Source: Sphingobacteriales bacterium
GTDB lineage: Bacteria > Bacteroidota > Bacteroidia > Chitinophagales > UBA2359
Length of the DNA stretch: 64,000 nt
Direction: 5' to 3'
Assembly: GCA_016718845.1 (NCBI GenBank)
Contig: JADKCK010000003.1
Coordinates: forward strand, 1-64,000
The notes beneath the pieces are model-generated. The model was given only the letters and a program-made list of their open reading frames with translations, made no database searches and was not told the origin of the DNA. Both the position numbers and the translations under genes were made by a program. Below are positions 55,264-64,000 of this stretch, in pieces (position 1 is the stretch's first letter; each line of letters opens with the position of its first letter).

Positions 55264-56196
55264 TTAATCAAAATACACCATATCTTCGTATTTAACAATG
55301 GTTGTAAAACCTTTTGAGGCAAAATAGGCTTTGGTTACCGTTTCCGATTCGGAGGAGGTTGCTAGTACAAAATCGCCTCCCCAGGCACCCAACGATTTGA
55401 TGATACCAAAAGGATAATCGGCAAAATGGAGCGAGCGAGCTGTTTTGAGTTGAAGTTCGGCAGAGATGATATTTTCATGTTCTGTTAGCAGTTCCTCGAA
55501 AGTTTCTAAGCGTTTGCATCGCCCTACCGAACGGGTAATGTCCGACAGTTGGTCTATGATTTGGGGATTTGGTTGGTGTTTTTTGTAATGTGTTATACCT
55601 TGTCTAGTATCTTTTTTAAAGCGCAGATAAACAAAGTACATATTTTTAGCAAAAGGCGGATTAAAAGGTGCTGTCTTTACGATGGGTTTATTGTCGGACA
55701 GTTGGTAGTAGATAGGTAAGGTGGCATTGGCGCAAGCAATATCATAGCCCGAGCCATTAAACGAAACTTTGTTGAGCACAAATGGGTCTACGTTTGCCCA
55801 CTTTGCTACATTGTATATAATTGTAGAACTAGTACCTAATCCCCAATCTTCTGGAAATTCTAAATTGGTAGTTACACTTAAACTTTGCTGTGTGTTGCTT
55901 AAAAATTTAGGGTTTAGCAATTTGGCTTGCTGTAATATATTTTGCAGCTTATTAACTTGTTTGCGGCTGCGTTCTTTACAAGCCAATACCTCGAGGGTAG
56001 GTAGCAGTAAGATAGTGGCAATCCAGATACGCCCTAAACGGTTGTAGGCGTTCCATTTAAGGATGGGTTGCGAAAAAGGCTCTTCGGTAACTTGCAAAGA
56101 TTGTCCTTTTTGGGTAGGCAATGCCAGCGATAAGGCTCCGTTTAGCACAAAATATTCGCTGGTTAGCAATAATTTTCCGTTTGCTCTGTAATTCAT
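55264..56196 (-). CDS. GYDIA-family GHMP kinase (mevalonate-pathway type)
   Basis: The product has 310 residues. MNYRANGKLLLTSEYFVLNG is the N-terminal kinase motif. The ATP loop is EDWGLGTSSTIIYNVA and the family hallmark is GYDIACANATLPIYYQL. SLGAWGGDFVLATS is the third GHMP motif. Bacteroidota carry this family next to mevalonate genes. It is presumed to phosphorylate mevalonate or phosphomevalonate; which of the two is not certain. Only one kinase of the two required is in this cluster. Confidence 0.9.
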   Translation of the reverse strand: MNYRANGKLLLTSEYFVLNGALSLALPTQKGQSLQVTEEPFSQPILKWNAYNRLGRIWIATILLLPTLEVLACKERSRKQVNKLQNILQQAKLLNPKFLSNTQQSLSVTTNLEFPEDWGLGTSSTIIYNVAKWANVDPFVLNKVSFNGSGYDIACANATLPIYYQLSDNKPIVKTAPFNPPFAKNMYFVYLRFKKDTRQGITHYKKHQPNPQIIDQLSDITRSVGRCKRLETFEELLTEHENIISAELQLKTARSLHFADYPFGIIKSLGAWGGDFVLATSSESETVTKAYFASKGFTTIVKYEDMVYFD

Positions 56197-56363
56197 GGTT
56201 TATTAACGGGGGTTTAAAAAATGTGGTTACAAAATATTGTGGTTTATTAATGCAAAAATCATATAATTTACTATAAAGGCAATAGCCCGATGCAGGCACA
56301 TTGGGCTATTTTAAATAAAATATTTTTAAGTGGTTTAATTTGTGTTGTATCAAATCTAAACTA

Positions 56364-57719
56364 TTACATAGTTATTATTGGTTTAGATTGATTTCGTAAG
56401 GCATCTAAAAAGTTGCGCACCGACGAAAAAGAGATGGTTTGCTCTTGAAAGTAAGTAAGGGCGGCATCTATTTCGTGTGGGGCGGCGGCAAAGTGCGACA
56501 AGATGTTATGCAGGTGCATTTTCATGTGTCCTTTTTGGATACCTGTTGTCACCAACGACCTAACAGCGGCGAAGTTTTGAGCCAAACCAACGGCTGCAAT
56601 TACACTCATCAATTCTTGGGCAGATGGGTTGCCCAATAGCTGTAACGAGCGATGTGCAAGTGGATGAATTTTTGTTAATCCGCCAACAGTACCTACGGCT
56701 AAGGGTACTTCTAACTCAAAGTGAAACGCCCCATCGGCTATCCAAGCATCGCTCAACGAGCGGTATTGCCCATCGCGCGAGGCATAGGCGTGTCCACAGG
56801 CTTCTATGGCTCTAAAATCGTTGCCTGTTGCAATAACTACGGCATCAATGCCATTATAAATGCCTTTGTTGTGGGTAGTTGCTCTATACACATCTTTTTT
56901 AGCAATATTTACGGCTCTTACAAATTTTTCGGCAAATTCGTTTGCATCCATATCTTCAAAATTACCCAATTCGTTAATTTTGCATTGCACGTGGCAGCGC
57001 ACCAAACACTCGGGGGTATAGTTCGACAAGATAGCCATAATTATTTGTATGTCGCGCTCGGTGTAGTTAAAATCGTAGTAGGTGTTTGCTTTATCTGTCA
57101 AAATTTTAGACAATTCTTCGAGGATAGAATTGATAAAATTAGCACCCATTGCATCGCAAGTTTCTACCTCTAATTTTAGTTGGTAGTAACCATTTTCTAT
57201 TTCGGGCAGGTGCAGCAACGATAAGCGATGTACGCCGCCGCCGCGTTTTTCCATGTTTTCGGTAAGTGGTTTAATGGCTTGCAGCATATAAGGCTTTATG
57301 TCATTAAAAAAGCTATACATTTTAACGGGGTCTATGCCGTTCCATATAAAATGCACATGTCCTACTTTAATAGTAGATACCACCTGCGAATCGAAACCGC
57401 CGCGTGTGTACCAAAACTTAGCTCCGCTTGATGCGGCTGCTACTACCGAGCTTTCTTCTATAACCATAGGCACACAGTACAATTTGTGATTGACCAAAAA
57501 GTTGGGTGCTACGCCATAGGGCATATAAAAGTTACTGATGGTGTTTTCACTCATTCCATCGAATAGGCGTTGAGCCTCTACGTTGGTGTGCCAAAAGCTG
57601 GCAAACTCGCGGGCTACGTCCATGGGGTTGTCGGTAAAAAAGTGTTTGGCTAACCAAGCAATTTTTTCGGGTTTCGAAAATTTAGAAAAACCCGCAATCA
57701 TCTTTTCTTTTGTTCGCAT
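56364..57719 (-). CDS. mvaA: Hydroxymethylglutaryl-CoA reductase (class II, degradative-type family)
   Basis: The product has 451 residues. N-terminal FSKFSKPEKIAWLAKHF, then the class II core NFLVNHKLYCVPMVIEESSV (catalytic Glu), CDAMGANFINSILEEL (substrate and catalytic region), THNKGIYNGIDAVVIATGND, GTVGGLTKIHPLAHRSLQLL and AVGLAQNFAAVRSLVTTGIQ, and the His-containing GHMKMHLHN near the end. In this cluster it serves biosynthesis of mevalonate, despite the 'degradative' family name. It is upstream of the GYDIA kinase with a 167-bp gap. Confidence 0.94.
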   Translation of the reverse strand: MRTKEKMIAGFSKFSKPEKIAWLAKHFFTDNPMDVAREFASFWHTNVEAQRLFDGMSENTISNFYMPYGVAPNFLVNHKLYCVPMVIEESSVVAAASSGAKFWYTRGGFDSQVVSTIKVGHVHFIWNGIDPVKMYSFFNDIKPYMLQAIKPLTENMEKRGGGVHRLSLLHLPEIENGYYQLKLEVETCDAMGANFINSILEELSKILTDKANTYYDFNYTERDIQIIMAILSNYTPECLVRCHVQCKINELGNFEDMDANEFAEKFVRAVNIAKKDVYRATTHNKGIYNGIDAVVIATGNDFRAIEACGHAYASRDGQYRSLSDAWIADGAFHFELEVPLAVGTVGGLTKIHPLAHRSLQLLGNPSAQELMSVIAAVGLAQNFAAVRSLVTTGIQKGHMKMHLHNILSHFAAAPHEIDAALTYFQEQTISFSSVRNFLDALRNQSKPIITM

Positions 57720-58021
57720 ACGGTTTCGTTTTTTTTAACGAGATTTTTGTAACAAGGACTGATTTAAACTGCAAGAGGTTGCAAGCAATGATGACATATT
57801 TAGATAGATTTTTGCATTACATAATAGTTTTGCTTCAAAACATCAATACATCAAGCCACATTAACCATATTAGATAGACTATTGTTCAAAATTTCGTCAC
57901 AAAATTACCGCATTTTTGCAATACTACCAAATAAAAAGGTGATTTAATTTTCAAAAGTTACTGAAAGTTTTGAAAGTAGTGTTTTTTGATAAAAATATAG
58001 CTGCATTAGGCAGTAAAAAAC
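57720..58021. other. Gene-free stretch upstream of mvaA
   Basis: A+T-rich with no gene. Two near repeats (ATATTTAGATAGATTTTTGC at 57798 and a variant ATATTAGATAGACTATTG at 57869) may be binding sites for a regulator. No other structure seen. Confidence 0.3.
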
Positions 58022-58063
58022 AAAATGGCACACCCCATATTTTTTTATTGAGCATGCCATTTT
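58022..58063. terminator. Intrinsic terminator
   Basis: AAAATGGCA / TGCCATTTT around a T-rich loop. It lies 16 bp beyond the PepSY-like gene stop. Confidence 0.6.
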
Positions 58064-58079
58064 AGTTTATTATCGGCAA

Positions 58080-58325
58080 TTATTTATTGCTGATAGTACC
58101 ATCAGAGCCAATTTTTACGCTTGTTTTCTGCCCACCTTTGGCAGTAAAAGTAGCTTCGTAGGCGTCTCCTTTGTTTTTCCATTTGGTGTTAGTAGCACCC
58201 GGAAAATTTTTGTTAAAAGCCACGATAACCGACTTAGGCACTTGCGAGGCAGATAAGCCTTTTGAACAACTAGCTGCTCCTAACAATATGCTTGCCGAAA
58301 GAATAATACTAAGTAATTGTTTCAT
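58080..58325 (-). CDS. Small PepSY-like (BLIP-like) exported protein
   Basis: The start at 58325 gives the signal MKQLLSIILSASILLGAASC with a lipobox-like Cys. The product has 81 residues. QVPKSVIVAFNKNFPGATNT, then KNKGDAYEATFTAKGGQKTS and a short end match the PepSY-like/DUF2874 fold, of which it contains one repeat ('P..v...f...fPga....w......yeA.F'). Function is unknown; related proteins are periplasmic. It is monocistronic. Confidence 0.85.
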   Translation of the reverse strand: MKQLLSIILSASILLGAASCSKGLSASQVPKSVIVAFNKNFPGATNTKWKNKGDAYEATFTAKGGQKTSVKIGSDGTISNK

Positions 58326-58508
58326 CTTTTTAAAATTTGGTGAATGAAAATTTAAAATACAGTTTATAATTAACAATTGATATTATGCAGAAGAGGACAC
58401 GGATTTTATGGATTAGAAGCGGATTTGTATAAATAGCTACTTATGTGTTTTGTGGTAAAGTAGTAGAAGTTTGGTAACGACATCGAAAAGTTTCAGATAT
58501 TATTTATA

Positions 58509-58735
58509 GGATTGCTGTTTCTGTTGTAAACTAAAAAAATAAAAAACAACAAGAGACACAGAGAACACAGAGAAGAATGAGTTTTCAGTGTCTCCATTAC
58601 AAACTAAAAAACAACAAAAACCATAGGTCGTGCAAAAAAAATCTCCATGTTCTCCGTGTCTCCGTTGTAAATTAAAAAAACAAACAATGATATTGTGTAA
58701 ATTGAGCAACCATTTATTACTTTTAAATGTCGGTA
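58509..58735. repeat. Dispersed 'ACACAGAG' repeat, copy 2
   Basis: This is the counterpart of 13117-13345, with the same block order. It includes an internal near-duplicate (TCTCCATTACAAACTAAAAA and CTCCGTTGTAAATTAAAAAA). It abuts the stop codon of the TrmH gene at 58736. The gap 58326-58508 also has CACGGATTTTATGGATT, related to the element at 62606. Confidence 0.7.
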
Positions 58736-59269
58736 TCAAAGTAGTTTTGCCTTACACAAAAAATCCCAAAGTACAATACCTGCACACACCGACACATTAA
58801 GCGAGTGTTTGGTGCCAAGTTGGGGTATTTCGAGGGCTATATCGCAAAGTGGTAATGCATCTTCGGCAACACCATACACTTCGTTACCTAAAACAAGGGC
58901 ATATTTTTGTGTTTCTTGTGGTGTAAATTGGGTAAGTGATAAGCTATTAGATGTTTGTTCAACGGCTACAAGGGTGTAATTATTGTGTTTTAGGTGCAAA
59001 AGGGCTTCGTTTGTGGTCGAAAAGTAATGCCATTCAACCGATTCGGTTGAGCCAAGCGCTGTTTTGTAAATTTCTTTGTTGGGTGGTGTGGCAGTAATAC
59101 CACATAAATAAAGGGCAGTAACTCTAAAGGCATCAGCGGTACGAAACACCGAACCTACATTGTGCAGGCTGCGTACATTGTCTAACACCATTACTATAGG
59201 CACTTTATCGGCATCTTTAAATTCATCTACCGACAAGCGGTTAAGCTCGGACATGGTGAGTTTGCGCAT
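58736..59269 (-). CDS. TrmH/SpoU-family RNA 2'-O-methyltransferase
   Basis: The product has 177 residues. The knot-fold motifs are IVMVLDNVRSLHNVGSVFRT (motif 1, with Asn and Arg), YALVLGNEVYGVAEDALPLC (motif 2) and IPQLGTKHSLNVSVCAGIVL (motif 3). It methylates a ribose 2'-OH in tRNA or rRNA; the target is unknown. ATG at 59269 is used, though the Met at 59254 (MSELNRLSVDEF) is also possible. The stop codon coincides with the edge of a dispersed repeat, so its last residues may be repeat-derived. Confidence 0.9.
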   Translation of the reverse strand: MRKLTMSELNRLSVDEFKDADKVPIVMVLDNVRSLHNVGSVFRTADAFRVTALYLCGITATPPNKEIYKTALGSTESVEWHYFSTTNEALLHLKHNNYTLVAVEQTSNSLSLTQFTPQETQKYALVLGNEVYGVAEDALPLCDIALEIPQLGTKHSLNVSVCAGIVLWDFLCKAKLL

Positions 59270-59339
59270 GGTTTGTAGTTATTACAATTTTACGGGTTAG
59301 ATAAGTTACAGTAGTTTTGATAATGCTATTGAGTAGGTT

Positions 59340-60017
59340 TTAAACAACTTTAACATACAAATGTTGGCTTACTTGGTTAGATATGGTAAAAACAATGCCC
59401 GACTCGCCTAATTTTACGGTTACAGATTGGTCGTAATCATGAATTTTAATGATGGTTACAATAGCCCCTAATACCAATTGTTGCTCTTCTAAAAAACGCA
59501 AAAAGGTAGCCGAATGGTCTTTAACACCCATTACCATACAAGTGTCGTTTTCGAGCAAATCGGCAAGAACACCATCCATAATTTGAGCAAAATGACCATC
59601 TTTGTCGGGTATTGGGTCGCCATGTGGGTCAAAACGCGGATTATCCAAAAAATTGTCTAATCTATCAATTAAATCAACCGATTGTATATGTTCGAGTTGT
59701 TCGGCAATGTCGTGTACTTCGTCCCATTTATAGCCTAATTTATTTACTAAAAATACTTCCCAAAGGCGGTGTTTTCGCACCAAATTTTTGGCAATAGTGT
59801 TACCTACGGTGGTTAGTTGTACGCCTTTATATTTTTGATAGCTAATTAATTCTTTTTCGGATAAACGCTTAATCATATCCGTCACCGATGCGGCTTTGGT
59901 ATTCATGCGGGCGGCAATAGCATTGGTATTAACAAATACATCATTAACTTGCTCTTCGGCAATTTTATAAATTGCTTTTAAATAATCTTCTTCGGTAGCA
60001 GATATGTTAGTTGGCAT
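59340..60017 (-). CDS. DtxR/MntR-family metal-dependent transcriptional regulator
   Basis: The product has 225 residues. The N-terminal winged helix SATEEDYLKAIYKIAEEQ and NTNAIAARMNTKAASVTDMI binds DNA. The dimerisation/metal domain has RKHRLWEVFLVNKLGYKWDE, then HDIAEQLEHIQS with Glu and His ligands, FLDNPRFDPHGDPIPDKDG, and a C-terminal FeoA/SH3-like domain (GAIVTIIKIHDYDQSVTVKL). It likely represses Mn or Fe uptake genes when metal is bound. No transporter gene is adjacent. Confidence 0.93.
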   Translation of the reverse strand: MPTNISATEEDYLKAIYKIAEEQVNDVFVNTNAIAARMNTKAASVTDMIKRLSEKELISYQKYKGVQLTTVGNTIAKNLVRKHRLWEVFLVNKLGYKWDEVHDIAEQLEHIQSVDLIDRLDNFLDNPRFDPHGDPIPDKDGHFAQIMDGVLADLLENDTCMVMGVKDHSATFLRFLEEQQLVLGAIVTIIKIHDYDQSVTVKLGESGIVFTISNQVSQHLYVKVV

Positions 60018-60054
60018 AAGTTAAGATAAAAACATAATTTGTAATTTTTAGAGG

Positions 60055-60062
60055 CAAAGATA
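60055..60062 (-). promoter_or_regulatory. -7 box of the DtxR-family gene
   Basis: TATCTTTG on the minus strand, 38 nt before the ATG. Confidence 0.5.
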
Positions 60063-60131
60063 CGCAAAAATATGGACAATCAAGCAGTATTTTGCTATTT
60101 GGGGCATATAATAGTGCATTTTAATGTACTA

Positions 60132-60542
60132 TTATTGGTTTGCCATGTTCAATACCTCGTTATATTCGTCGGGGGTAACTGCCATTACCGACAACCGACT
60201 TTGCTTAATTAGCTGCATTTGTGCTAATTTGGGATTGGCTTTTATGGCAGCTAATGTTACTTTTTGCGGCAGAGCTTGGTCGGCAGTAATATCTACAGCC
60301 ACCCACCGTGGGTCTTCGGGGATAGTGGGGTCGGGGTAATGTTCGGCTGAGACAGTAGCTAAACCCACCACGCCCGGCTTAATTACGCTGTGGTAAAACA
60401 GCACTTTGTCGCCCAACTTCATAGCTTGTAAATTGTTACGTGCCTGATAGTTGCGCACACCATTCCACATATCGGTACCTAAACGCACCAAATCATCCCA
60501 ACTAAAAGTTTCGGGCTCTGACTTTACTAACCAGTAGTTCAT
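60132..60542 (-). CDS. EVE-domain protein
   Basis: The product has 136 residues. MNYWLVKSEPETFSWDDLVR, MWNGVRNYQARNNLQAMKLG, KVLFYHSVIKPGVVGLATVS and ISPDRLSVMAVTP-like end (KQSRLSVMAVTPDEYNEVL) are the diagnostic EVE motifs. The PUA-like fold is thought to bind modified nucleobases; the physiological role in bacteria is unclear. It is a single gene upstream of the DtxR-family gene in the same direction. Confidence 0.94.
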   Translation of the reverse strand: MNYWLVKSEPETFSWDDLVRLGTDMWNGVRNYQARNNLQAMKLGDKVLFYHSVIKPGVVGLATVSAEHYPDPTIPEDPRWVAVDITADQALPQKVTLAAIKANPKLAQMQLIKQSRLSVMAVTPDEYNEVLNMANQ

Positions 60543-60732
60543 TTTGATTGTTAATTATTAATTATTGATTATTTGAACCATAAAACAAATTTCATACATA
60601 TAAACAACAATGCATTAAATATAGATACTGTTCATTTATTAAAAATACAAAACACTTAATGTTAATTACAAATTATTAGTTATCAATTTTAAATTAGTTT
60701 GGCTTTTTCGTTTTTTTGTCACAAAAGTAGCG

Positions 60733-60740
60733 TACATTTG
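60733..60740 (+). promoter_or_regulatory. -7 box of the SWIM-domain gene
   Basis: TACATTTG with TTTTTTTG upstream, 50 nt before the ATG. Confidence 0.45.
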
Positions 60741-60790
60741 CGACAAATTTAAGCAATGTGTGCTAAATCTTTTTTTAAAGCAAATTTTAA

Positions 60791-62563
60791 ATGAACGGGC
60801 TATTAAAATACCTTAAAACCGAAGCTACATCGCAAAGTTATTCACGCGGATACTCGTATTATAAATCGGGAGCAATTGAAAGTGTTGAAAAATGCGGTAT
60901 TGTTTTTACAGGCATCGTTGAGGGTTCGGATACCTACGAAGTAGAAATAACTATTGATGGAAACAATATTGATAGCAATTGTAGCTGCCCCTACGACTTT
61001 GGCGGCATCTGCAAACATATAGTAGCAGTTGGGCTTGCCATCTCGAACGGAGAATATAGTGTATTTAGCAAAACTGTAACCCAAACGCTCAATAAAGTAC
61101 AAAACGTTTTTAGTAGCATAAATAATCAACAAACAACACCTAAACAAACCGCAAAACCCGCCGATACAACCTTTAAAGACATTAGCTTTGAACGAATATT
61201 TAACCATGCCACCACCGAACAAAAAAACTGGTTTTTAAAACAAATTTTAACCAAAGATGCCAATTGGCAGGCACAATTTATCAACTTTGTACAACCACCC
61301 GTTGCCAAGGTTGCTCCTCTCCCACCCTCTCCGACACCCACAATACCCATACCCGACAAACCCTTAAGCAGCACTCAAATTACAGAACAAACAAGCAAAG
61401 AAATTTTAGATAAACTAAAAACAATCAGTTTTAATAAACTCGAAACCGTAAAAATAGCACAATTAGACTACTTCTTTGAGCCATATCAAACACAAATAAA
61501 TGCCTACATTGCCAAAGCCGATTTTGTGCGAGCTATGGCAGTGCTAATGGGTTTGCATGAAGCTTTTTTAGATAAAGCTTATAACACAGATAAGGTAATG
61601 ATAAGCTTTTTTGCCAATAAATTGCCCCAGATAGAAAAAGCCATAAAAGGACAATTAGCCATAGTTACCCAAAAAATAATAGATTTTGTATTTGAACGAA
61701 TAAAAACAAATCCAAACTACCTAAAAAATCCCAAAAACTTAGCCGATTTTGCCGATTTTGTACCTTTTTTAATACAAATTACCCCTAATATTGATTTTGC
61801 GCGCTACCTTTACCAAACTTTGCTTGCCTTAAACGCCGATTTGACAACTTATCCACCCAATTTGTTGTTTCATATTGCCGACCTTACACAAAGCACCGAT
61901 TTATGGTACAGCACCGCAAAAAAATTAGCCATTTACGACCCCCAAATAGCTCAAAAACTAGTGGCAAAATATGCCAAAGATAACCGAAAAAACGATTTTT
62001 ATAACTTAGCTCAAAAATTGTTCGATACAGATGCTAAAACACATGCCGAGTTTTTGAGCCAATATGTACAACTAACCGACTACCCTAAACTGTACAAACA
62101 AATTTGGTTTTACTTATCGGAACAAGCCGCCAACAAAAACAATTTTAGCGTTTTTGATAAACTAATGCCCGCTTTGTTAGATAAAGAAATAGAAGATTAT
62201 CTAACAAAATTTGCTACCCAAAACCCTACAACATATACCCAAATGTTGGTACATCTAAAACGCTACGACGACGTTTTAGAGTACGCCATAAACCAACGAA
62301 AAAAGCCCGATTTTAACCAAATTATCTTGCCCCTGTTAAATGTCTATCCTATCGATAGTTTCGATATTTTACGACAAAATGTGTATGATTTATTAGACAC
62401 AGACCAAAGCCGAGCCGCTTGCCACAAAATATGCGAATGGTTAAAATTAATGAAACAAATAAAAAGTTTTGACCTTCAAACCAAAGCATTTATTGCCCAT
62501 ATTTACGAAATAAAAATACCGATGCTTAAAAACGAAATGGTTTTAGCAAAATTATTTGGATAA
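60791..62563 (+). CDS. SWIM zinc-finger domain protein
   Basis: The product has 590 residues. The SWIM motif CxCx7CxH is complete (C64, C66, C74, H76 in CSCPYDFGGICKHIVAVG), within a family N-terminus YSRGYSYYKSGAIESVEKCG. A proline-rich linker (PLPPSPTPTIPIPDKP, about 175-195) leads to a long helical repeat region up to the end. In other Bacteroidota the SWIM protein often accompanies an SNF2 helicase; none follows here. The exact DNA or protein partner is unknown. Confidence 0.85.
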   Translation: MNGLLKYLKTEATSQSYSRGYSYYKSGAIESVEKCGIVFTGIVEGSDTYEVEITIDGNNIDSNCSCPYDFGGICKHIVAVGLAISNGEYSVFSKTVTQTLNKVQNVFSSINNQQTTPKQTAKPADTTFKDISFERIFNHATTEQKNWFLKQILTKDANWQAQFINFVQPPVAKVAPLPPSPTPTIPIPDKPLSSTQITEQTSKEILDKLKTISFNKLETVKIAQLDYFFEPYQTQINAYIAKADFVRAMAVLMGLHEAFLDKAYNTDKVMISFFANKLPQIEKAIKGQLAIVTQKIIDFVFERIKTNPNYLKNPKNLADFADFVPFLIQITPNIDFARYLYQTLLALNADLTTYPPNLLFHIADLTQSTDLWYSTAKKLAIYDPQIAQKLVAKYAKDNRKNDFYNLAQKLFDTDAKTHAEFLSQYVQLTDYPKLYKQIWFYLSEQAANKNNFSVFDKLMPALLDKEIEDYLTKFATQNPTTYTQMLVHLKRYDDVLEYAINQRKKPDFNQIILPLLNVYPIDSFDILRQNVYDLLDTDQSRAACHKICEWLKLMKQIKSFDLQTKAFIAHIYEIKIPMLKNEMVLAKLFG

Positions 62564-62605
62564 TTATTATTATTACACATAAAGATTTGCTTTAGGCTAG
62601 CAGTG

Positions 62606-62950
62606 CCGATACTTGTATCGGTATTTTTGTTTTATTTACTCACGTTACGCACACGAGGACACGGATTTTACGGATTTGACACGGATTTAGCATCCAAGTT
62701 TAAACAAAAAGTCTAAAATAAGGACGTGGTTTATTTCTTTGTTTTTGAACAATAGATTGTCTAGTAAAAATGGGCTGTTTGGGTGATAAACAGGCTATTT
62801 GGCAGGCAGCTAGCAATCATACATCAGTAGTAAAAACTAAATCAATCTAACATTAATCCTCTCGAAAAAATCCATCTTAATCCGTGTCTTATCTGTAAAA
62901 TCTGTGTCCTAAATAAACACCCTAAAATAGGACTCCGCGTAACATTCAGT
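62606..62950. repeat. GTTACGCA-bounded dispersed element with CCGATAC palindrome
   Basis: CCGATACTTGTATCGG (62606-62621) is the reverse of the palindrome at 41222. ACGTTACGCACACGAGG (62636-62652) and the inverted CCGCGTAACATTCAG (62936-62950) mark the ends. Inside lie CACGGATTTTACGGATTTGA and the inverted TAAAATCTGTGTCCTAAATA. No protein is encoded. Confidence 0.65.
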
Positions 62951-63024
62951 TATTTACCACTAACCATCTATACCTCAACCTCTGTAGCTCATAACTCCTA
63001 AATTAGTCAATTTCAATTAAAAAA

Positions 63025-64000
63025 ATGTACGCCGAACAATTATATCAAAACGCCCAAAAAGCCATCGAAAAAAAACGCTACATCGACGCCATAAAAATGC
63101 TGCAAAAAGCCTTGCAAATGGAACCCAACGAGCCCGACTTTTTGCACGAATTAGCCCTTGCTTACCACGAATCGGGCGATAGCAAACGAGCCATTGATAC
63201 GTTTCAAAAACTAATTAGCCTTGATGCCTATAACGAATTTGCCTGGAACGACTTTGGCAACGTATACACCGAACTAATGGATTTTGAAAAAGCATTGCGC
63301 TGCTACGAAAAAGCATTTAGCATCAATCCAAACGACACCGATATATTATATAACTACGGATTAGTTTTTGATAATTTAGAACAATATGCTAAAGCATTAG
63401 AAATATACGAAAAACTACTAGTAAAACACCCTCACGACCACGAAGCTTGGAATAGTTGCGGTGTTACCAATTTTCATCTGCAACAATACCAAAAGGCACT
63501 TGAGTGTTATAAAAAAGCCATTGAACTAAATCCAAAAGGATTTATATACTTGTTTAATATGGCACAAGTTTACGAAAATTTAGGCGACCACCAAACCGCT
63601 TTAACTACCTACAAAGAAGCACTAAATATTAACCCCAAAATGTTTGAGGCATGGAACAACTGCGGGCTTATTTTAGAAGATTTAGAAAAATATGAAGAAG
63701 CTTTAACTTATTATAAAAAAGCCGTTGAACTAAACCCCAAAGACGAAGACACTTGGCACAATTTAGCCAATGTACACGACCTACTAGACCAAAACACCCA
63801 AGCAATAGATTGTTATACCACCGCCATAAGCATAAACCCCAACGAAGTAGACAGCATGACCTCGTTATCGAGTGTTTTTGTGAAAATAGGCGACTACCAA
63901 AATGCCATAGATTGGTGCAATAAAGCTATTGCCATAGCACCCGATTATGCAGGTTCGCATTATAATAAAGCCTGCGCTTATAGCTTATTGGAGCAAAAAG
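63025..64000 (+). CDS. TPR-repeat protein, clipped by the right edge
   Basis: ATG at 63025, preceded by an A-rich leader. The 325 visible residues are almost entirely tetratricopeptide repeats of 34 residues, about nine, with consensus 'a...yekAl.inPnd...w...g....l..yekAle.y' (for example ALTYYKKAVELNPKDEDTWH). There is no signal peptide, so the visible part is cytoplasmic and scaffolding. The true C-terminus and partner domains are outside the window. Confidence 0.9.
   Translation, partial: MYAEQLYQNAQKAIEKKRYIDAIKMLQKALQMEPNEPDFLHELALAYHESGDSKRAIDTFQKLISLDAYNEFAWNDFGNVYTELMDFEKALRCYEKAFSINPNDTDILYNYGLVFDNLEQYAKALEIYEKLLVKHPHDHEAWNSCGVTNFHLQQYQKALECYKKAIELNPKGFIYLFNMAQVYENLGDHQTALTTYKEALNINPKMFEAWNNCGLILEDLEKYEEALTYYKKAVELNPKDEDTWHNLANVHDLLDQNTQAIDCYTTAISINPNEVDSMTSLSSVFVKIGDYQNAIDWCNKAIAIAPDYAGSHYNKACAYSLLEQK

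Overview
The window looks like a chromosomal contig of a Bacteroidota bacterium. Promoters repeatedly show the phylum's -7 box (TAnnTTTG, mostly TACCTTTG or TATCTTTG). A secreted protein carries a type IX secretion (T9SS) sorting domain. There is a TPR/PD40/OmpA protein, a mevalonate cluster with a GYDIA-type GHMP kinase, and strongly A+T-rich intergenic DNA. Order and family cannot be fixed from this sequence; Chitinophagia, Saprospiria or Sphingobacteriia all fit. No rRNA or tRNA gene was recognised.

Layout. 1-3.5 kb is a graveyard of mobile and restriction genes: a clipped DNA methylase, a 3' remnant of hsdM joined to a DUF1016/YhcG nuclease, a 158-bp direct repeat, a structured promoter-bearing non-coding segment, a tyrosine-recombinase N-terminus and an IS4-type transposase N-terminus. 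3.6-17 kb is mostly housekeeping: photolyase, an orphan beta-class DNA methyltransferase, a BrxA-like bacilliredoxin, an NlpC/CHAP-like secreted protein, an OmpA-family envelope protein, aldehyde dehydrogenase, a LolC/E-type permease, hydroxyacyl-CoA dehydrogenase, enoyl-CoA hydratase and an rRNA m5C methyltransferase. 17.05-26.36 kb is a single defence-type operon with its own promoter and terminator: a PLD-nuclease/SF2-helicase fusion, a large PglX/Eco57I-like adenine methylase with two frameshifts, and an SMC/RecF-like ATPase with two frameshifts. A 21-bp minisatellite of about 22 units follows.

28-32 kb holds a secreted cysteine-pair repeat protein that ends in a T9SS sorting domain but is cut by one in-frame stop. 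32.6-44.2 kb carries a membrane metallophosphoesterase, MurE, a truncated-looking sortilin/PKD secreted protein, RlmI, an App1-type phosphatase and RibF. 44.3-53.6 kb has a 1580-residue exported protein of unknown function, a four-helix-bundle protein, a frameshifted prmA, a CC-repeat cysteine-rich exported protein, an NlpC/P60 hydrolase and two tandem glutathione-peroxidase lipoproteins. 54-58 kb encodes mevalonate enzymes (HMG-CoA reductase, GYDIA kinase, diphosphomevalonate decarboxylase). The right end has a PepSY-like protein, a TrmH-type methyltransferase, a DtxR regulator, an EVE protein, a SWIM zinc-finger protein and an edge-clipped TPR protein.

Intergenic spaces are crowded with several dispersed repeat families: GCTGTCCGCT-type inverted elements, GTTACGCA-bounded elements with a CCGATAC palindrome, 'ACACAGAG' repeats and a 140-bp tandem array. 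Most gene disruptions are 1-bp indels, most of them in short homopolymers, so sequencing error has to be weighed against real decay or phase variation.
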